A DNA stretch of 64,000 nucleotides from Thermoactinospora rubra (GTDB lineage Bacteria > Actinomycetota > Actinomycetes > Streptosporangiales > Streptosporangiaceae): the NCBI RefSeq assembly GCF_002093975.1, contig NZ_KZ084331.1:132143-196142 (forward strand), read 5' to 3'. The notes below the pieces were generated by a model. That model saw nothing but the letters and a program-made list of their open reading frames with translations, had not been told where the DNA came from and ran no database searches. A program made the position numbers and the translations under genes. Positions 48,756-58,102 of the stretch are shown here, piece after piece (the first letter of the stretch is position 1; each line of letters begins with the position of its first letter).

Positions 48756-49121
48756 ATGGAAACTATGCGGAACGGCGACGCCTTCGACCCCAACTGCCCC
48801 ACCCGCCTGGTCCTCGACCGGATCGGCGACAAGTGGACCGTCCTCGTCGTCCTCATCCTCAAGGACGGTCCCCTGCGCTTCACCCAGCTTCGCGACCGCA
48901 TCGGCGGCATCACGCCGAAGGTCCTCACCCAGACCCTGCGGGCGATGGCCCGCGACGGCCTGGTGACCAGGCAGATCTACCCCGAGGTGCCGCCACGGGT
49001 CGAGTACTCCCTCACGCCCCTCGGCCACTCCCTCCAGGGCCCGATCCGGGCGATCACGGACTGGGCCGAGGAGAACGTGACCGAGGTCATGGCCGCCCGC
49101 GAGGCCGCCCTGGCCGAGTGA
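48756..49121 (+). CDS. HxlR-family transcriptional regulator
   Basis: A 121-residue winged-helix regulator. It has the family start CPTRLVLDRIGDKWTVLVVLIL, FTQLRDRIGGITPKVLTQTLRAMARDGLVTR and VEYSLTPLG. The conserved cysteine in NCPTR may be a redox switch, as in some family members that sense aldehydes or quinones. Start ATG at 48756. Confidence 0.93.
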   Translation: METMRNGDAFDPNCPTRLVLDRIGDKWTVLVVLILKDGPLRFTQLRDRIGGITPKVLTQTLRAMARDGLVTRQIYPEVPPRVEYSLTPLGHSLQGPIRAITDWAEENVTEVMAAREAALAE

Positions 49122-49127
49122 GGCCCC

Positions 49128-49745
49128 TCAGTTCCGGCGCGCGTTGACCAGCGAGATGGCGTGCAGCGCCAGCATGGCCGGGACGAGGAACGCCGGGATC
49201 AGCACCATCGGCAGCCGGGCCATCGCCGCGGTGTCCGGGGTCGTGGCGAGGATCCCGAGGATGGAGGGCGAGTGCAGCACGCCCAGCGTGACCGCGAGGA
49301 GCAGGTCGAGGACGCCGAACGCGGTCCAGCCGTAGAAGATCCTCCTGGCCGAGGCGGTCGGGGCCGTCCAGCGGGCGGCGACCAGCGGCGCCGTCAGGCC
49401 GACCAGGACGTCGCCCAGCCCGGCGGGCAGCGCGAACCCGGCCGGCAGCCCGCCGACGGCCCACGCGGCGATGAACCCGAAGCCGAGCACCCGCCACATC
49501 TGCAGGGCGGTCAGCACGCGCAGGTCGAGCGCGCGAGCCCACGCGCGGAACGGCGCCGACCAGGCCAGCAGCCCGACCACCAGCAGCGGCGGCGCGGCGA
49601 CCGCGAGGCCGAGGGCGAACGGCGGCACGCCGGGGGCCGAGAAGACCTCCGCGGCCCCGGCCAGGGCGATCGCCGCACCCCAGCCCGCCGCGACCCACCA
49701 CATCATTGACGTCAGCCGGCCGGTCGCCGGCGCTGGAACGGACAT
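49128..49745 (-). CDS. Integral membrane protein
   Basis: A 205-residue protein with six predicted helices (MMWWVAAGWGAAIALAG, LGLAVAAPPLLVVGLLA, GFGFIAAWAVGGLPAGF, LVGLTAPLVAA, GWTAFGVLDLLLAVTLG, MVLIPAFLVPAMLALHAISLV). It has no recognised family beyond a multi-pass membrane protein. It is divergent from the second HxlR gene, with two copies of a palindromic operator in between, so is probably controlled by it. The ATG at 49745 has AGAGGTGG upstream. Confidence 0.82.
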   Translation of the reverse strand: MSVPAPATGRLTSMMWWVAAGWGAAIALAGAAEVFSAPGVPPFALGLAVAAPPLLVVGLLAWSAPFRAWARALDLRVLTALQMWRVLGFGFIAAWAVGGLPAGFALPAGLGDVLVGLTAPLVAARWTAPTASARRIFYGWTAFGVLDLLLAVTLGVLHSPSILGILATTPDTAAMARLPMVLIPAFLVPAMLALHAISLVNARRN

Positions 49746-49765
49746 GGGCGCCACCTCTCCAAGTG

Positions 49766-49815
49766 ACTTGTCTTTTGCAAGTGACGATAACGCTGGATGC
49801 TTGCAAAACACAAGT
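49766..49815. promoter_or_regulatory. Paired HxlR operators
   Basis: ACTTGTCTTTTGCAAGT (49766-49782) is a perfect ACTTG-N7-CAAGT palindrome. A second copy lies at 49799-49815 and reads ACTTGTGTTTTGCAAGC on the other strand. They differ at two positions and sit in inverted orientation in a 90-bp divergent gap. Confidence 0.8.
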
Positions 49816-49835
49816 GACTGGGCGAGAATCGTCCC

Positions 49836-50186
49836 GTGACCGCGGAACGAAATCCCCGCCGCTCGGACTGCGCCGTCGCCGGCACCCTGGACATCGTGGG
49901 CGACAGGTGGTCGCTGCTGCTCGTGCGCGACCTGCTGATGGCCGGCGAACTGCGCTACGCGGACTTCGCCCGGGCCGCCGAGGCCATCCCCACCAACACG
50001 CTCGCCGACCGGCTGCGCCGGCTGGAGGACGCGGGCATCGTGGAGCGCGTGCCGTACAGCGAGCATCCCCCGCGGTTCAGCTACCGGCTGACCGAGCGCG
50101 GCCGGCGGCTCGGGCCGGTGGTCGACGCGATGGCGGAATGGGGGGTACGGCACCTGCCCGGCACCCGCCGCCTCGGCGCCTCCTGA
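49836..50186 (+). CDS. HxlR-family transcriptional regulator
   Basis: A 116-residue winged-helix regulator: CAVAGTLDIVGDRWSLLLVRDLLM, FARAAEAIPTNTLADRLRRLEDAGIVERV, FSYRLTERGRRLGPVV. The first Cys near residue 12 is conserved in the family. It begins at GTG 49836. The paired operators lie upstream, between it and the divergent membrane protein. Confidence 0.92.
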   Translation: MTAERNPRRSDCAVAGTLDIVGDRWSLLLVRDLLMAGELRYADFARAAEAIPTNTLADRLRRLEDAGIVERVPYSEHPPRFSYRLTERGRRLGPVVDAMAEWGVRHLPGTRRLGAS

Positions 50187-50283
50187 CCTGCTCCGCCCCT
50201 GCTCAAAGGCCCTTGACGGCGGCAGGCCACCCTGGTCGGCTGAAGGTGAAGGGGTCGGAAGCCATCGAGGAAGGGGGCCTGAG

Positions 50284-50754
50284 ATGGCGGACAACGTGGT
50301 CGTGCGAAAGCCAGGCGAAGCGGGCGACGCGTACTGGGTGCTCGGCGGCCTCTACGAGGTCCTGGCGTCCGGCGACGAGACGGGCGGCGCCATGACGGTC
50401 ATGCAGATGACCATCCCCGAAGGGATGGGCCCGCCACCGCACACGCACGACGGGGGCGAGACGGTCTACGTGCTCGAAGGGACCGTGCGCTACCACATCG
50501 GCGACGAGACCGTCGAAGCCGGGCCCGGGTCGTTCTTCCACATCCCCAAGGGGACGTGGGAGAACTTCGAGCCGGCCGGCACCATACGGGTGCTCGTCGT
50601 CTACACGCCGGGGGGACTGGACAAGTTCTTCGCCGAAGTGGGCGAGCGAGCCCCGGCCCGGGAGCTCCCGCCGCCGCTCGAGACGCCGCCCGACCTGGAG
50701 ACGATGAGGGAGGTGGGAACCCGCTACGGCCTGGAGATGAGGCTGCCGGGCTGA
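50284..50754 (+). CDS. Cupin-domain protein
   Basis: A 156-residue single cupin. Motif 1 is GPPPHTHDGGETVYVLEG with both His and the Glu; motif 2 reads FHIPKGTWENF, where the expected His of P-x-G-x-x-H is Glu, so one metal ligand seems lost. The ATG at 50284 is preceded by GGAAGGGGCC. It may bind small carbohydrates or aromatic compounds or have altered metal chemistry. It lies 3' of the HxlR gene on the same strand. Confidence 0.85.
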   Translation: MADNVVVRKPGEAGDAYWVLGGLYEVLASGDETGGAMTVMQMTIPEGMGPPPHTHDGGETVYVLEGTVRYHIGDETVEAGPGSFFHIPKGTWENFEPAGTIRVLVVYTPGGLDKFFAEVGERAPARELPPPLETPPDLETMREVGTRYGLEMRLPG

Positions 50755-50800
50755 CTTCGGCCGTCCCGCACAACAGCGCTCCTGGCCTGCGGTTCACAGG

Positions 50801-51445
50801 TCAGGAGCCGTCGTCCCGCCGATGCCAGCGGCGCAGCACGATCCGCTTGCGGTCGGTGTCCACCACCCCCTGCCTGCGCAGCTTGGCCATCACCCGCTGC
50901 ACGGTCTTGCGCGAGGCCTGGGCGAACTTGGCCAGGTCGTCCTGCGTGATGTGGATGATCACCCCGTCGCTCGTCCTGGCGCCCGACCTGGCGTGCTGCT
51001 GCAGAGCCCTCATCACGCGCCCCTCGGTGCGGGTGGCCGCGCGCATCTCGTTGGCCCGGCGGAGCCGCTGGGCCATGCTGCGCAGCAGTTCGAGCGCCAC
51101 GTCGGGATGCGACAAGACGATCTCGTGGAAGCGCTCGGCCGGGATCTGCAGCACGCGGGCACGCCTGCTCACGACGGCCACGCTGGCCAGCCGGTGGTTG
51201 GGGTCGATCACCTCCAGCTCCCCGGCCACCTCGCCCTGGTGGAGGACGTCCAGCGTGGTCTCCTCGCCGTCCGGGGTGGTGGTGTAGGCGCGGGCCCGGC
51301 CCTCCAGGATCACGTAGACGTGCTCGATGTGGACGCGGTCCTGGCTGGTCAGGTGGTATCCCCGGGGCCAGACCCGCTGCACGCCCGAGGTGAGCAGGAT
51401 GGTGCGGGAGGACTCGCTGAGGGAGTCCCAGAACGTTCCCGGCAT
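50801..51445 (-). CDS. Crp/Fnr-family transcriptional regulator
   Basis: A 214-residue regulator with a cyclic-nucleotide-binding beta-roll (SGVQRVWPRGYHLTSQD, VYVILEGRARAYTTTPDGEETTLDVL, GEVAGELEVID) and a C-terminal helix-turn-helix (TQDDLAKFAQASRKTVQRVMAKL). The key GE pair of the phosphate cassette is present. I use the ATG at 51445 (MPGTFWDS) with GCGAGG upstream. A longer frame from GTG 51559 overlaps the preceding gene (GTGA) and would add a hydrophobic stretch; see findings. Confidence 0.9.
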   Translation of the reverse strand: MPGTFWDSLSESSRTILLTSGVQRVWPRGYHLTSQDRVHIEHVYVILEGRARAYTTTPDGEETTLDVLHQGEVAGELEVIDPNHRLASVAVVSRRARVLQIPAERFHEIVLSHPDVALELLRSMAQRLRRANEMRAATRTEGRVMRALQQHARSGARTSDGVIIHITQDDLAKFAQASRKTVQRVMAKLRRQGVVDTDRKRIVLRRWHRRDDGS

Positions 51446-51555
51446 GTCGGCCTCGCGGGTGATCGCCCGGCTTGTGGTGCGAACGGCGGCAAACGCCACG
51501 CCCGCCCCTCCCAGTGCAACCGCTGCCGCCCTCAGGGACAAGGGCCCCCGCGCGT

Positions 51556-52038
51556 TCACAAGACCGACAGGGCGCCGGCGGCCAGCACGAAGCACACCAT
51601 GGTGCCACCGGCCCACCGCAACGCCCGGCGGGACAGCTCCTGCCGTACGTAGGCGGCCGAGATGAAGGCTCGCACGAGCGCCATCCTGCGGTCGGGCGGC
51701 GGGGGCACGAAGGCCGCCACCGGGGTCCAGGTCGGGTTGCCGGTGGCGGCGAACGCCTGGCGGATCCGGCCGATCGAGGCCAGCAGCGGCCGGTGGGCGA
51801 GCACGATGAGAGCCAGGCTGCGCACCAGGCCGCCCATGACGAGCACCCCCACCATGGCCCCGGCCGGGTCGCGCCGGGCCAGCAGGAGCCAGGCCGCGAG
51901 CCCGGCGGCGGTCAGCGCGGTGACGCCGCCGGCGACGGTCACCTCGTGCCCGCTGTGCCGCAGCAGCGTCGCGACCTGCGTGACGGCCTGCAGCGTGCAG
52001 TCGTCGTGACAGGACGGTCTCGGGTCAACGGTGTTCAT
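51556..52038 (-). CDS. Membrane protein of unknown function
   Basis: A 160-residue protein with three to four hydrophobic segments: VTVAGGVTALTAAGLAAWLLLA, GAMVGVLVMGGLVRSLALIVLA and RWAGGTMVCFVLAAGALSVL. The N-terminus has two Cys (PSCHDDCT). No family recognised. It is transcribed with the Crp-family gene 110 bp downstream, and its stop overlaps a possible GTG start of that gene. The ATG at 52038 is used. Confidence 0.75.
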   Translation of the reverse strand: MNTVDPRPSCHDDCTLQAVTQVATLLRHSGHEVTVAGGVTALTAAGLAAWLLLARRDPAGAMVGVLVMGGLVRSLALIVLAHRPLLASIGRIRQAFAATGNPTWTPVAAFVPPPPDRRMALVRAFISAAYVRQELSRRALRWAGGTMVCFVLAAGALSVL

Positions 52039-52195
52039 GCATGTCTTTGTAACCGGGCGGGGGCATGCGGCTCAGCGCGCCGCGACACCGTGCCCGCGCA
52101 TAGCGGGGCCGTCTGTGAGGGCGTCAGATGACCGCTATTCAGCGGGTCGGCCGGGCCTTCGTTGCCGGTCGCGGGACGGGTTCAACTGAGAGCCG

Positions 52196-52229
52196 ACTGA
52201 GAAGTGTAGTTTTTCGACCACTTCTCAGT
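52196..52229. terminator. Strong hairpin with T-rich loop
   Basis: ACTGAGAAGTG (52196-52206) and CACTTCTCAGT (52219-52229) form a perfect 11-bp stem around TAGTTTTTCGAC. A related half-sequence, CAACTGAGA, lies at 52183-52191. The low-GC stem and T-rich loop stand out from the surrounding sequence. It could be a terminator, a regulator operator or part of a small RNA. Confidence 0.55.
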
Positions 52230-52318
52230 TGGCCTCAGAACCATGGCCTTGAGGCTGGGCCTGGCTCTGCGACAACCGTCCACAGGTCCTGCCGACGCCC
52301 GCCTGTCTGAGGGTTTCA

Positions 52319-52343
52319 GCCCAGGCCACGCCTCTGCCTGGGC
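52319..52343 (-). terminator. Hairpin downstream of the S10 peptidase gene
   Basis: GCCCAGGC (52319-52326) and GCCTGGGC (52336-52343) pair perfectly across 9 nt, about 90 bp after the peptidase stop on the minus strand. A factor-assisted terminator is the simplest reading. Confidence 0.45.
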
Positions 52344-52430
52344 CAAGCGTCCGACCGGGATTCGACAAGGGGCGTGGAGGGGGCGGTGGGGAGAGGGGTG
52401 AAGCGCCTGCTGAAGCGCCTCACCCGGGAA

Positions 52431-53870
52431 TCACCCCCGGACGAAGGCGGCCAGGTCGGCGCTCTGCCGTACCCGGCTCTCCTCGTGCACGTACATCATG
52501 TGCCCGGCCTCGTAGTACTTGAACTCGATGTTGCCTGCCAGCTCCGCCGGGATCTGCAGGCGCGCGAAGGTGTGCTCGGCGGCGAAGTACGGCGTGGCGC
52601 CGTCGTGGTAGCCGCACGCCACGTGGACGCGCAGGTGGGGGTTGGTCCGCATGGCGGCGCTGAGCTTGCCGACGACGCTGACGTGCGCACCCTCGAACTC
52701 CTTGTACGACCAGGGCTGCACCCGCCGCGTGAGGATCTCGTACGGCAGGTCGTTGGCGTACCCCAGCTCGGTCCGCAGGTAGTGGTTCAACGCCGCGCTG
52801 TAGGGCCCGACGATCGCGCTCATGCTCGGGTCGTAGGTGAACTGCTCGCGCCCGGCCTCGGGGTCCCAGCCGGTGAACCGGCCGTCCAGACGCCCGACGA
52901 TCTTCCGCTGCGGGCGCAGCAGCTCGGTGAAGAACCGGATGTGCTCGATGCGCAGGTCGACCCGGTCGACGTAGTCCTCCGACAACCCCGTCAACGAGGC
53001 GATCTTCGCCACGGCGGCGGAGCGCTCCTCGGCGGAGAGCCGGTTGCCGCGCGACAACGCCCAGGGATAGTCGCGGGCCGCGTACTCCTCCGCCTCCCGC
53101 AGCACGTCGGCAAGCGGCCGATCCCCATGAAGCCCGTGATAGTGCGCGATAGCGGCGTAGGTCGGCAGGAACAGCGCGTAGGGCACGTCGTTCCCTTCGG
53201 TGAACCGGATCGTGCCCATGTCCAGCACACTCGAGATCAGCATGAGCCCGTTGAGGTACATGCCGTACCTCTCCTGCAGGTGCTCGGCCAGCGCCGAAGC
53301 CCGCAGCGTGCCGTACGACTCCCCGGCCAGGAACTTGGGCGACATCCACCGCCCGTTCCGCGTCGCCCACAGCCGGATGATCTCCCCCACCGACTCCAGG
53401 TCGCCCTTGAAGCCGTGGTAGGCCTCCGGCTTCTCGCCCTCGGCCGCGCGCGAGTAGCCGGTGGAGACCGGGTCGATGAACACCAGGTCGCTGTCGTGCA
53501 GCAGCGTCTCGGCGTTGTCGGCCAGGCCGTACGGCGGAGGCAGCAGCGACCCCGCGTCGCCCATGACGATGCGGCGCGGGCCGAGCAGGCCGAGGTGCAG
53601 CCAGACGCTGGAGGAGCCGGGGCCGCCGTTGAAGGCGAAGGTCACCGGGCGGCTGCCCGGGTCGGCGTCGTCGAGCGTGTAGGAGGTGACGAACACCTCG
53701 GCCTTGGGCTTGTGGCCGTCGAACTTGCCGTCGGTGAACGACTCCTCGCGCAGCACCACGGTGCCGGTGGTCGCCGTGTAGGCCTGCCCCGAAGGCAGGG
53801 TGTGCCGGGTGGTGACGAGGTTGTCGGTGGGCTTTGCGGGCTTGGACTGCTCTTCGGGGGCGTCTGTCAT
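52431..53870 (-). CDS. S10-family serine carboxypeptidase
   Basis: A 479-residue alpha/beta-hydrolase peptidase. Motifs: oxyanion FNGGPGSSS, nucleophile Ser in FLAGESYGTLRASALA (about residue 180), Asp in CGYHDGATP and His in YYEAGHMMYVHE. It has no obvious signal peptide, unlike secreted relatives, so it is probably cytoplasmic. It is followed by the enolase-like gene on the same strand with a 12-bp gap (that gene is upstream), so it may belong to the carbohydrate operon's 3' end, though its role there is unclear. Confidence 0.92.
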   Translation of the reverse strand: MTDAPEEQSKPAKPTDNLVTTRHTLPSGQAYTATTGTVVLREESFTDGKFDGHKPKAEVFVTSYTLDDADPGSRPVTFAFNGGPGSSSVWLHLGLLGPRRIVMGDAGSLLPPPYGLADNAETLLHDSDLVFIDPVSTGYSRAAEGEKPEAYHGFKGDLESVGEIIRLWATRNGRWMSPKFLAGESYGTLRASALAEHLQERYGMYLNGLMLISSVLDMGTIRFTEGNDVPYALFLPTYAAIAHYHGLHGDRPLADVLREAEEYAARDYPWALSRGNRLSAEERSAAVAKIASLTGLSEDYVDRVDLRIEHIRFFTELLRPQRKIVGRLDGRFTGWDPEAGREQFTYDPSMSAIVGPYSAALNHYLRTELGYANDLPYEILTRRVQPWSYKEFEGAHVSVVGKLSAAMRTNPHLRVHVACGYHDGATPYFAAEHTFARLQIPAELAGNIEFKYYEAGHMMYVHEESRVRQSADLAAFVRG

Positions 53871-53882
53871 AACCAGAGAGTA

Positions 53883-55103
53883 TTAGAGGGAGATAGTGGG
53901 ATCTGCGAAGCGTTCGTTGGGGACCTGGGCGTACCAGCCGGGCCGCCCGGGATCGCGGTCGTAGGGGTAGCCGCCCTGCTCGCGGTACAGCTCGGCGTAG
54001 CGCGCCACCCGCTCGGGATCCAGCCGCACCCCGAGCCCGGGCCCCTGCGGCACGGCGATGCGCCCGCCCGAGTACGGCAGCTTGCCGCCCATGATGACGT
54101 CGTCGCGCAGCTGGTGGTAGTGGGCGTCGGCGGCGTACCCCAGGTTGGGCAGCACCGCGCCCAGGTGCAGCATGGTCGCCAGCTGCACGCCGAGCTCGCC
54201 CGAGGAGTGGACGGCCACGCCCAGCTGGAACGTCTCGCACACCCCCGCGGCCTTGACGCACGGCCGGATCCCGCCCCAGAACGTCGTGTCCAGCAGCACC
54301 ACGTCGGCGCCGCGCCGCAGCACGTTGGCGGCCAGCTGCTCGAAGTTGACCACGACCGTGTTGGTGGCCAGCGGCACCCGGACCTGGTCCCTGACGTACC
54401 GCAGGCCCTCCAGGCCGAACACCGGGTCCTCGAGGTAGTCGTTGTCCAGGTGCTCGATCGCGCGCCCGAACCGCACGCCCTCGGCCAGCGACAGCACCGC
54501 GTTCGGGTCGTAGCGCAGCCGGTCGCCGGGCAGGGCGTCGGCCAGCGCCCGGTAGCACTCCAGCTCGTAGTCCGGCGGGAACACCCCGCCCTTGAGCTTG
54601 TGGACGGTGAACCCGTGCTCGGCCTTCAGCGCCCGCGCGTGCCGTACCAGCTGCTCCGGCGTGCGGATCTCCTCCACCCCCTCGCCCGGGTAGCGGAAGA
54701 ACAGGTAGGAGGCGAACGGCACGGCGTCGCGCACCCGCCCGCCGAGCAGGTCGTGGACGGGCACGCCGAGGTGCTGGCCGATCAGGTCCAGGCAGGCGAA
54801 CTCGACGGCCGCCAGCAGCTGGGTGCGGTTGTTGTACAGCGACGCCGTCGGGTTGGCGATCTTGAAGCGGAGCGCCTCCAGCTGGAAGGGGTCGTGGCCC
54901 TTCAGGTACGGCACGAGCCCGCGGAAGGCCGCCTCCGCGCTCTCGCCCCCGCCGCCCATCTCGCCCAGCCCCACCAGCCCGTTGTCGGCCTCGACCTCCA
55001 CGAGCGTGCGGACGAACCGCCCCCAGTGGGCGCCGTTGCTGTGCCGCAGCGGCGCCTCCAGCGGCACGGCGACGGTCGTGGCCCGGATGTCAACGATCTT
55101 CAC
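53883..55103 (-). CDS. Enolase-superfamily sugar acid dehydratase
   Basis: A 406-residue protein of the mandelate racemase/glucarate dehydratase group. The N-terminal capping domain is [18 protein letters not shown]; the barrel has a KxK catalytic motif (FTVHKLKGG), metal ligands Asp in [10 protein letters not shown] and Glu in [11 protein letters not shown], and a later [11 protein letters not shown] His in the expected seventh-strand region (VAVHSSGE) is present. This set suits dehydration of an aldonic or uronic acid. The start overlaps the GH38-like gene stop as ATGA, so it is translationally coupled and completes the sugar operon. Confidence 0.9.
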   Translation of the reverse strand: MKIVDIRATTVAVPLEAPLRHSNGAHWGRFVRTLVEVEADNGLVGLGEMGGGGESAEAAFRGLVPYLKGHDPFQLEALRFKIANPTASLYNNRTQLLAAVEFACLDLIGQHLGVPVHDLLGGRVRDAVPFASYLFFRYPGEGVEEIRTPEQLVRHARALKAEHGFTVHKLKGGVFPPDYELECYRALADALPGDRLRYDPNAVLSLAEGVRFGRAIEHLDNDYLEDPVFGLEGLRYVRDQVRVPLATNTVVVNFEQLAANVLRRGADVVLLDTTFWGGIRPCVKAAGVCETFQLGVAVHSSGELGVQLATMLHLGAVLPNLGYAADAHYHQLRDDVIMGGKLPYSGGRIAVPQGPGLGVRLDPERVARYAELYREQGGYPYDRDPGRPGWYAQVPNERFADPTISL

Positions 55104-58102
55104 GAGTTCCCCGCATCACAAGTCCCCCAGACGGCGGCCACCCCGCACGCCGGAATGCGCACCTTCACCGTCTCGTCCGCCACCGGAGCCGTGGCTCGCC
55201 CGCCGGTCAGCCCGGCGCTGACCTGCGCCGACCGCAGGCCGGGCAGCCGCACCGCCACCTCGACGGGCTCTGCCGCGAGCGACCGCAGCCGGACGACGGT
55301 CCCGCCGTCGAAGCGTCCGAGCGAGGTCACCCGCACGTCCGGATGGTCGACGGACACGAACGACTCGCTTGCCGGACATCGGGTGAGGATCCCGATGAAC
55401 GGGTCGGTGAGCCCGGCCGCGGCGGCGGCGCCCAGGCGGCGGGCGCCGATCCCGGCGGCCCCGGGGGCCGACGTGACCGCGTAGCGGAAGGTCGTCTCGC
55501 CCTGCTGCTGGGCGGGGAAGTTCGTGTCCCAGATGTTGTTCAGCGCCCAGGAGTACACCGTGCCGTGCTCCTCCTCCAGCGTCGGCGGGAACGGCGCGTA
55601 CGGCATGTGGATGGTCCCGAGCTGGACCAGCGGCGCCTCCAGCGTGGCCCACGCGATCGTGAGCTCCGGGTCCTCGAACGCCAGCCAGTGGCGGATGGGC
55701 AGCATGTAGGAGGCCGAGCCGGGCACGCGCGGGACGTGCGTACCGCCCACGCCGCCGGTCAGCTCCCACGCCGCCGGCGGGCCGGCGGTCGCGAACGGGA
55801 AGGCCAGGAAGACCGCCTCCTTGGCGGGGGTGCCCTGCTTGGCGATCTGATAGCGCAGGTCCAGCCGCGGCACCCCGGCGTGCAGCTCGATCGTGGTCCG
55901 CACCCAGTCGGCGCCCTTGGCCTGCAGCTCGACCACCAGCTTCTCGCCGACCGCGGTCCGCGTCGCCTTGACGACCGCCGCGCGCCTGGCGATGGCGCGG
56001 TCGCCGAGGAGCGTCCGGTCGTGCGCCCCGACATGTCCGGACATGTGGTTGAAATGCGGGGCGGTGGCGTAGCGGTCGTAGACGTACTGCCCGAACCCCG
56101 CTGCGGCGTCGGCGTTGACCAGCTCCCGTCCGGCCCGCTTGTCGAAGACCGAGCTGATGTAGCCCTCGCGGAGGTCGTACGTCACGCGGTAGAACTCGTT
56201 CTCGATCACCGGCTCCAGGCCCAGGTCGACCGGCTCGGCGGCCGCCGCGTCGCCCGGGACGACGTCGAGCCGCGCGTAGCCGAGGCCCGGCACGTCGGCG
56301 ACGACCGCCTCCAGGTGCCGCCCGATCGGCCGGGTCGGCCAGTCCTCGGGCCGGACGATCTCCTCGTGGTGCGGCACCCGCCTACCGGTCCGCGCGTCCA
56401 CCAGCGCGACCGGGGCGTCCAGCGGGACGACGTCGCGCGGCAGGAAGGCGCGCACGACGTCGGTGCGGGCCCAGGTGCCCGGGTTGAACACCGCGAAGGA
56501 CGCGAGCGAGTCCTCCGGGCCCTCCAGCCGGGCCGCGAAGTGCCGCACCGCCGCGTGCAGCAGGTCGGCCGCGTCGTCCTGGGCCTGGTAGGCGCCCGCC
56601 GACTTGCGCGTCCACTGCAGCCCGCCCGAGTCGCCCGCCTCCTCGGCGTCCTCCCACGGGTTGGCCGCGCCCCAGGTGTGCTCGTTGAACAGCGCGACCT
56701 TGTCATACGCCTCGTCCACCAGCGCGGTGGCGTCCTGCCCGGCCAGCGTGTGGAGCGTCTCGGCCGCCCGCAGCGCGCTCTGCGCCCGCCGTACGTAACC
56801 CAGAGGCCGCGCGCCCGACCCCAGCCCGTCGGCCCACCAGTCGGTCCAGTCTCCCTCGTGTACGGCGAGGCGGTCGTGGTAGCGCTCCACCACGTGGTCG
56901 AAGAAGTCGCTGTTGACCGCCGAGCGCAGCCGGGGATAGGCCCACGTCTCGTTCCAGCGCCGCACCACCGAGGCCGGCACGATCGACGGCCCGGCGTTGT
57001 CGGCGTGCGCGCCCTGCACGCGCAGGTGCAGCACGTCCAGCTCGTAGGGGTCCTTGGGCGCGTCCGGCCCCAGCCAGCCGAAGGTGCCGGGCCCGTACGG
57101 GTAGGGCCGGGACGCCAGCGCGAACAGGTAGCGCGGCAGCAGGTCCTCGGCCAGCTCGTAGGAGTCGGTCAGGCCGACCGTGTTGCCCTCCATGTAGGCC
57201 ATGCCGTGCGGCGTGTCGGTGAACCACACGACCAGCTCGTTGCCCGAGGGCGCCCGCCAGCGGAACGGCCTGGTGAGCGTGTCGCCGCCGTGCAGGTACG
57301 GCACGCTGCGCCCGGCCCAGTTGTGCGCGGCGGCCAGGTAGCGCACTCCGGCGGCGTTGAGCGCGTCGACCAGGCCGACGACCGCGCCCGGCACGTCGGT
57401 GTGCATCGCGCTGCGCACGGGGAACGGGAAGCGCTCGGCGAAGCGCAGCTGCCGGTAGAGCTCCTCGGTCGAGCACGCCTCGGTGTGCAGCTGGAACGGC
57501 AGCGCCGTCACCTCGATCAGGCCCTGCCGTACCCGCTCGGCGAAGGCGTCCGCCTGCTCGCGGGGACGGGCGGCCAGCCACCTGAGCACCGGCATGGACG
57601 ACTCGACGGTCCAGCGGAACCTCGCGTCGTCGGGCCAGGCGCCGGTCTCCTCCGTCAGCCGCAGCGCCGCGTCGAGGTAGTCCAGGTGGTGGCGCAGCAC
57701 GGTGCCCTGGGGGTCGGTGTAGCCGATGTCGAGGTGGGAGTGGTGCACGACGAACACGGTCCACTTGCGCTGCGGCGTCACCGTGATCTCGGCGGTGGCG
57801 ATCACGCCGTGGGAGTCGCGCGCCTCCAGGGTCATCGGCCGCGGCTCGGACACCTCCGGCACCAGGAAGTCTCCGGTGCCCTCCTGGTCGCCCAGCCGGA
57901 AGACCAGGCCGTCGGGCACCATGCCGGTGGCCGTCACCCGGACCGCCTGCCGGCCGTCGTGGGTGAACAGCGGCAGCACCGACACCCGCACCTCCAGGCC
58001 CCTGACGGAGATCACGGGCGTGGAGGTGTCGTGGCGCAGCGCCTGCCGGATGCCGTCGTAGTCGGGCGAACCAAGGCTCGGCTGCAGCAGCCGGCTCGTC
58101 AT
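55100..58102 (-). CDS. GH38-like alpha-mannosidase-type glycosidase
   Basis: A 1000-residue enzyme. The catalytic barrel begins near residue 113 with [16 protein letters not shown], the zinc-binding HxD-type motif of family 38, and the probable nucleophile Asp is in [10 protein letters not shown] (about residue 226); a zinc His is in AAHNWAG. A long beta-rich C-terminal half follows (for example [20 protein letters not shown]). It lacks a signal peptide, so it should act on oligosaccharides brought in by the ABC system. Its ATG overlaps the permease stop (TGATG). Substrate linkage is not predictable. Confidence 0.88.
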   Translation of the reverse strand: MTSRLLQPSLGSPDYDGIRQALRHDTSTPVISVRGLEVRVSVLPLFTHDGRQAVRVTATGMVPDGLVFRLGDQEGTGDFLVPEVSEPRPMTLEARDSHGVIATAEITVTPQRKWTVFVVHHSHLDIGYTDPQGTVLRHHLDYLDAALRLTEETGAWPDDARFRWTVESSMPVLRWLAARPREQADAFAERVRQGLIEVTALPFQLHTEACSTEELYRQLRFAERFPFPVRSAMHTDVPGAVVGLVDALNAAGVRYLAAAHNWAGRSVPYLHGGDTLTRPFRWRAPSGNELVVWFTDTPHGMAYMEGNTVGLTDSYELAEDLLPRYLFALASRPYPYGPGTFGWLGPDAPKDPYELDVLHLRVQGAHADNAGPSIVPASVVRRWNETWAYPRLRSAVNSDFFDHVVERYHDRLAVHEGDWTDWWADGLGSGARPLGYVRRAQSALRAAETLHTLAGQDATALVDEAYDKVALFNEHTWGAANPWEDAEEAGDSGGLQWTRKSAGAYQAQDDAADLLHAAVRHFAARLEGPEDSLASFAVFNPGTWARTDVVRAFLPRDVVPLDAPVALVDARTGRRVPHHEEIVRPEDWPTRPIGRHLEAVVADVPGLGYARLDVVPGDAAAAEPVDLGLEPVIENEFYRVTYDLREGYISSVFDKRAGRELVNADAAAGFGQYVYDRYATAPHFNHMSGHVGAHDRTLLGDRAIARRAAVVKATRTAVGEKLVVELQAKGADWVRTTIELHAGVPRLDLRYQIAKQGTPAKEAVFLAFPFATAGPPAAWELTGGVGGTHVPRVPGSASYMLPIRHWLAFEDPELTIAWATLEAPLVQLGTIHMPYAPFPPTLEEEHGTVYSWALNNIWDTNFPAQQQGETTFRYAVTSAPGAAGIGARRLGAAAAAGLTDPFIGILTRCPASESFVSVDHPDVRVTSLGRFDGGTVVRLRSLAAEPVEVAVRLPGLRSAQVSAGLTGGRATAPVADETVKVRIPACGVAAVWGTCDAGNS

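Larger units (their letters stand above)
52039..52430. other. Gene-free region with three strong hairpins
   Basis: About 390 bp without a convincing gene, between the start of the membrane-protein gene and the S10 peptidase stop. It has three perfect stem-loops (52196-52229, 52232-52255, 52319-52343). It should hold the promoter of the leftward membrane-protein/Crp unit and the terminators of the peptidase gene. Confidence 0.6.

Noticed and set aside
46619-48928. 769-codon form of the flavin monooxygenase
   Set aside because: The upstream part is antisense to the NAD(P)H-binding gene; a proper N-terminal FAD motif begins at 47917.
52374-55484. Open frame of about 1036 codons on the plus strand
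   Set aside because: Antisense to the S10 peptidase and the enolase-like gene; no domain or plausible start.
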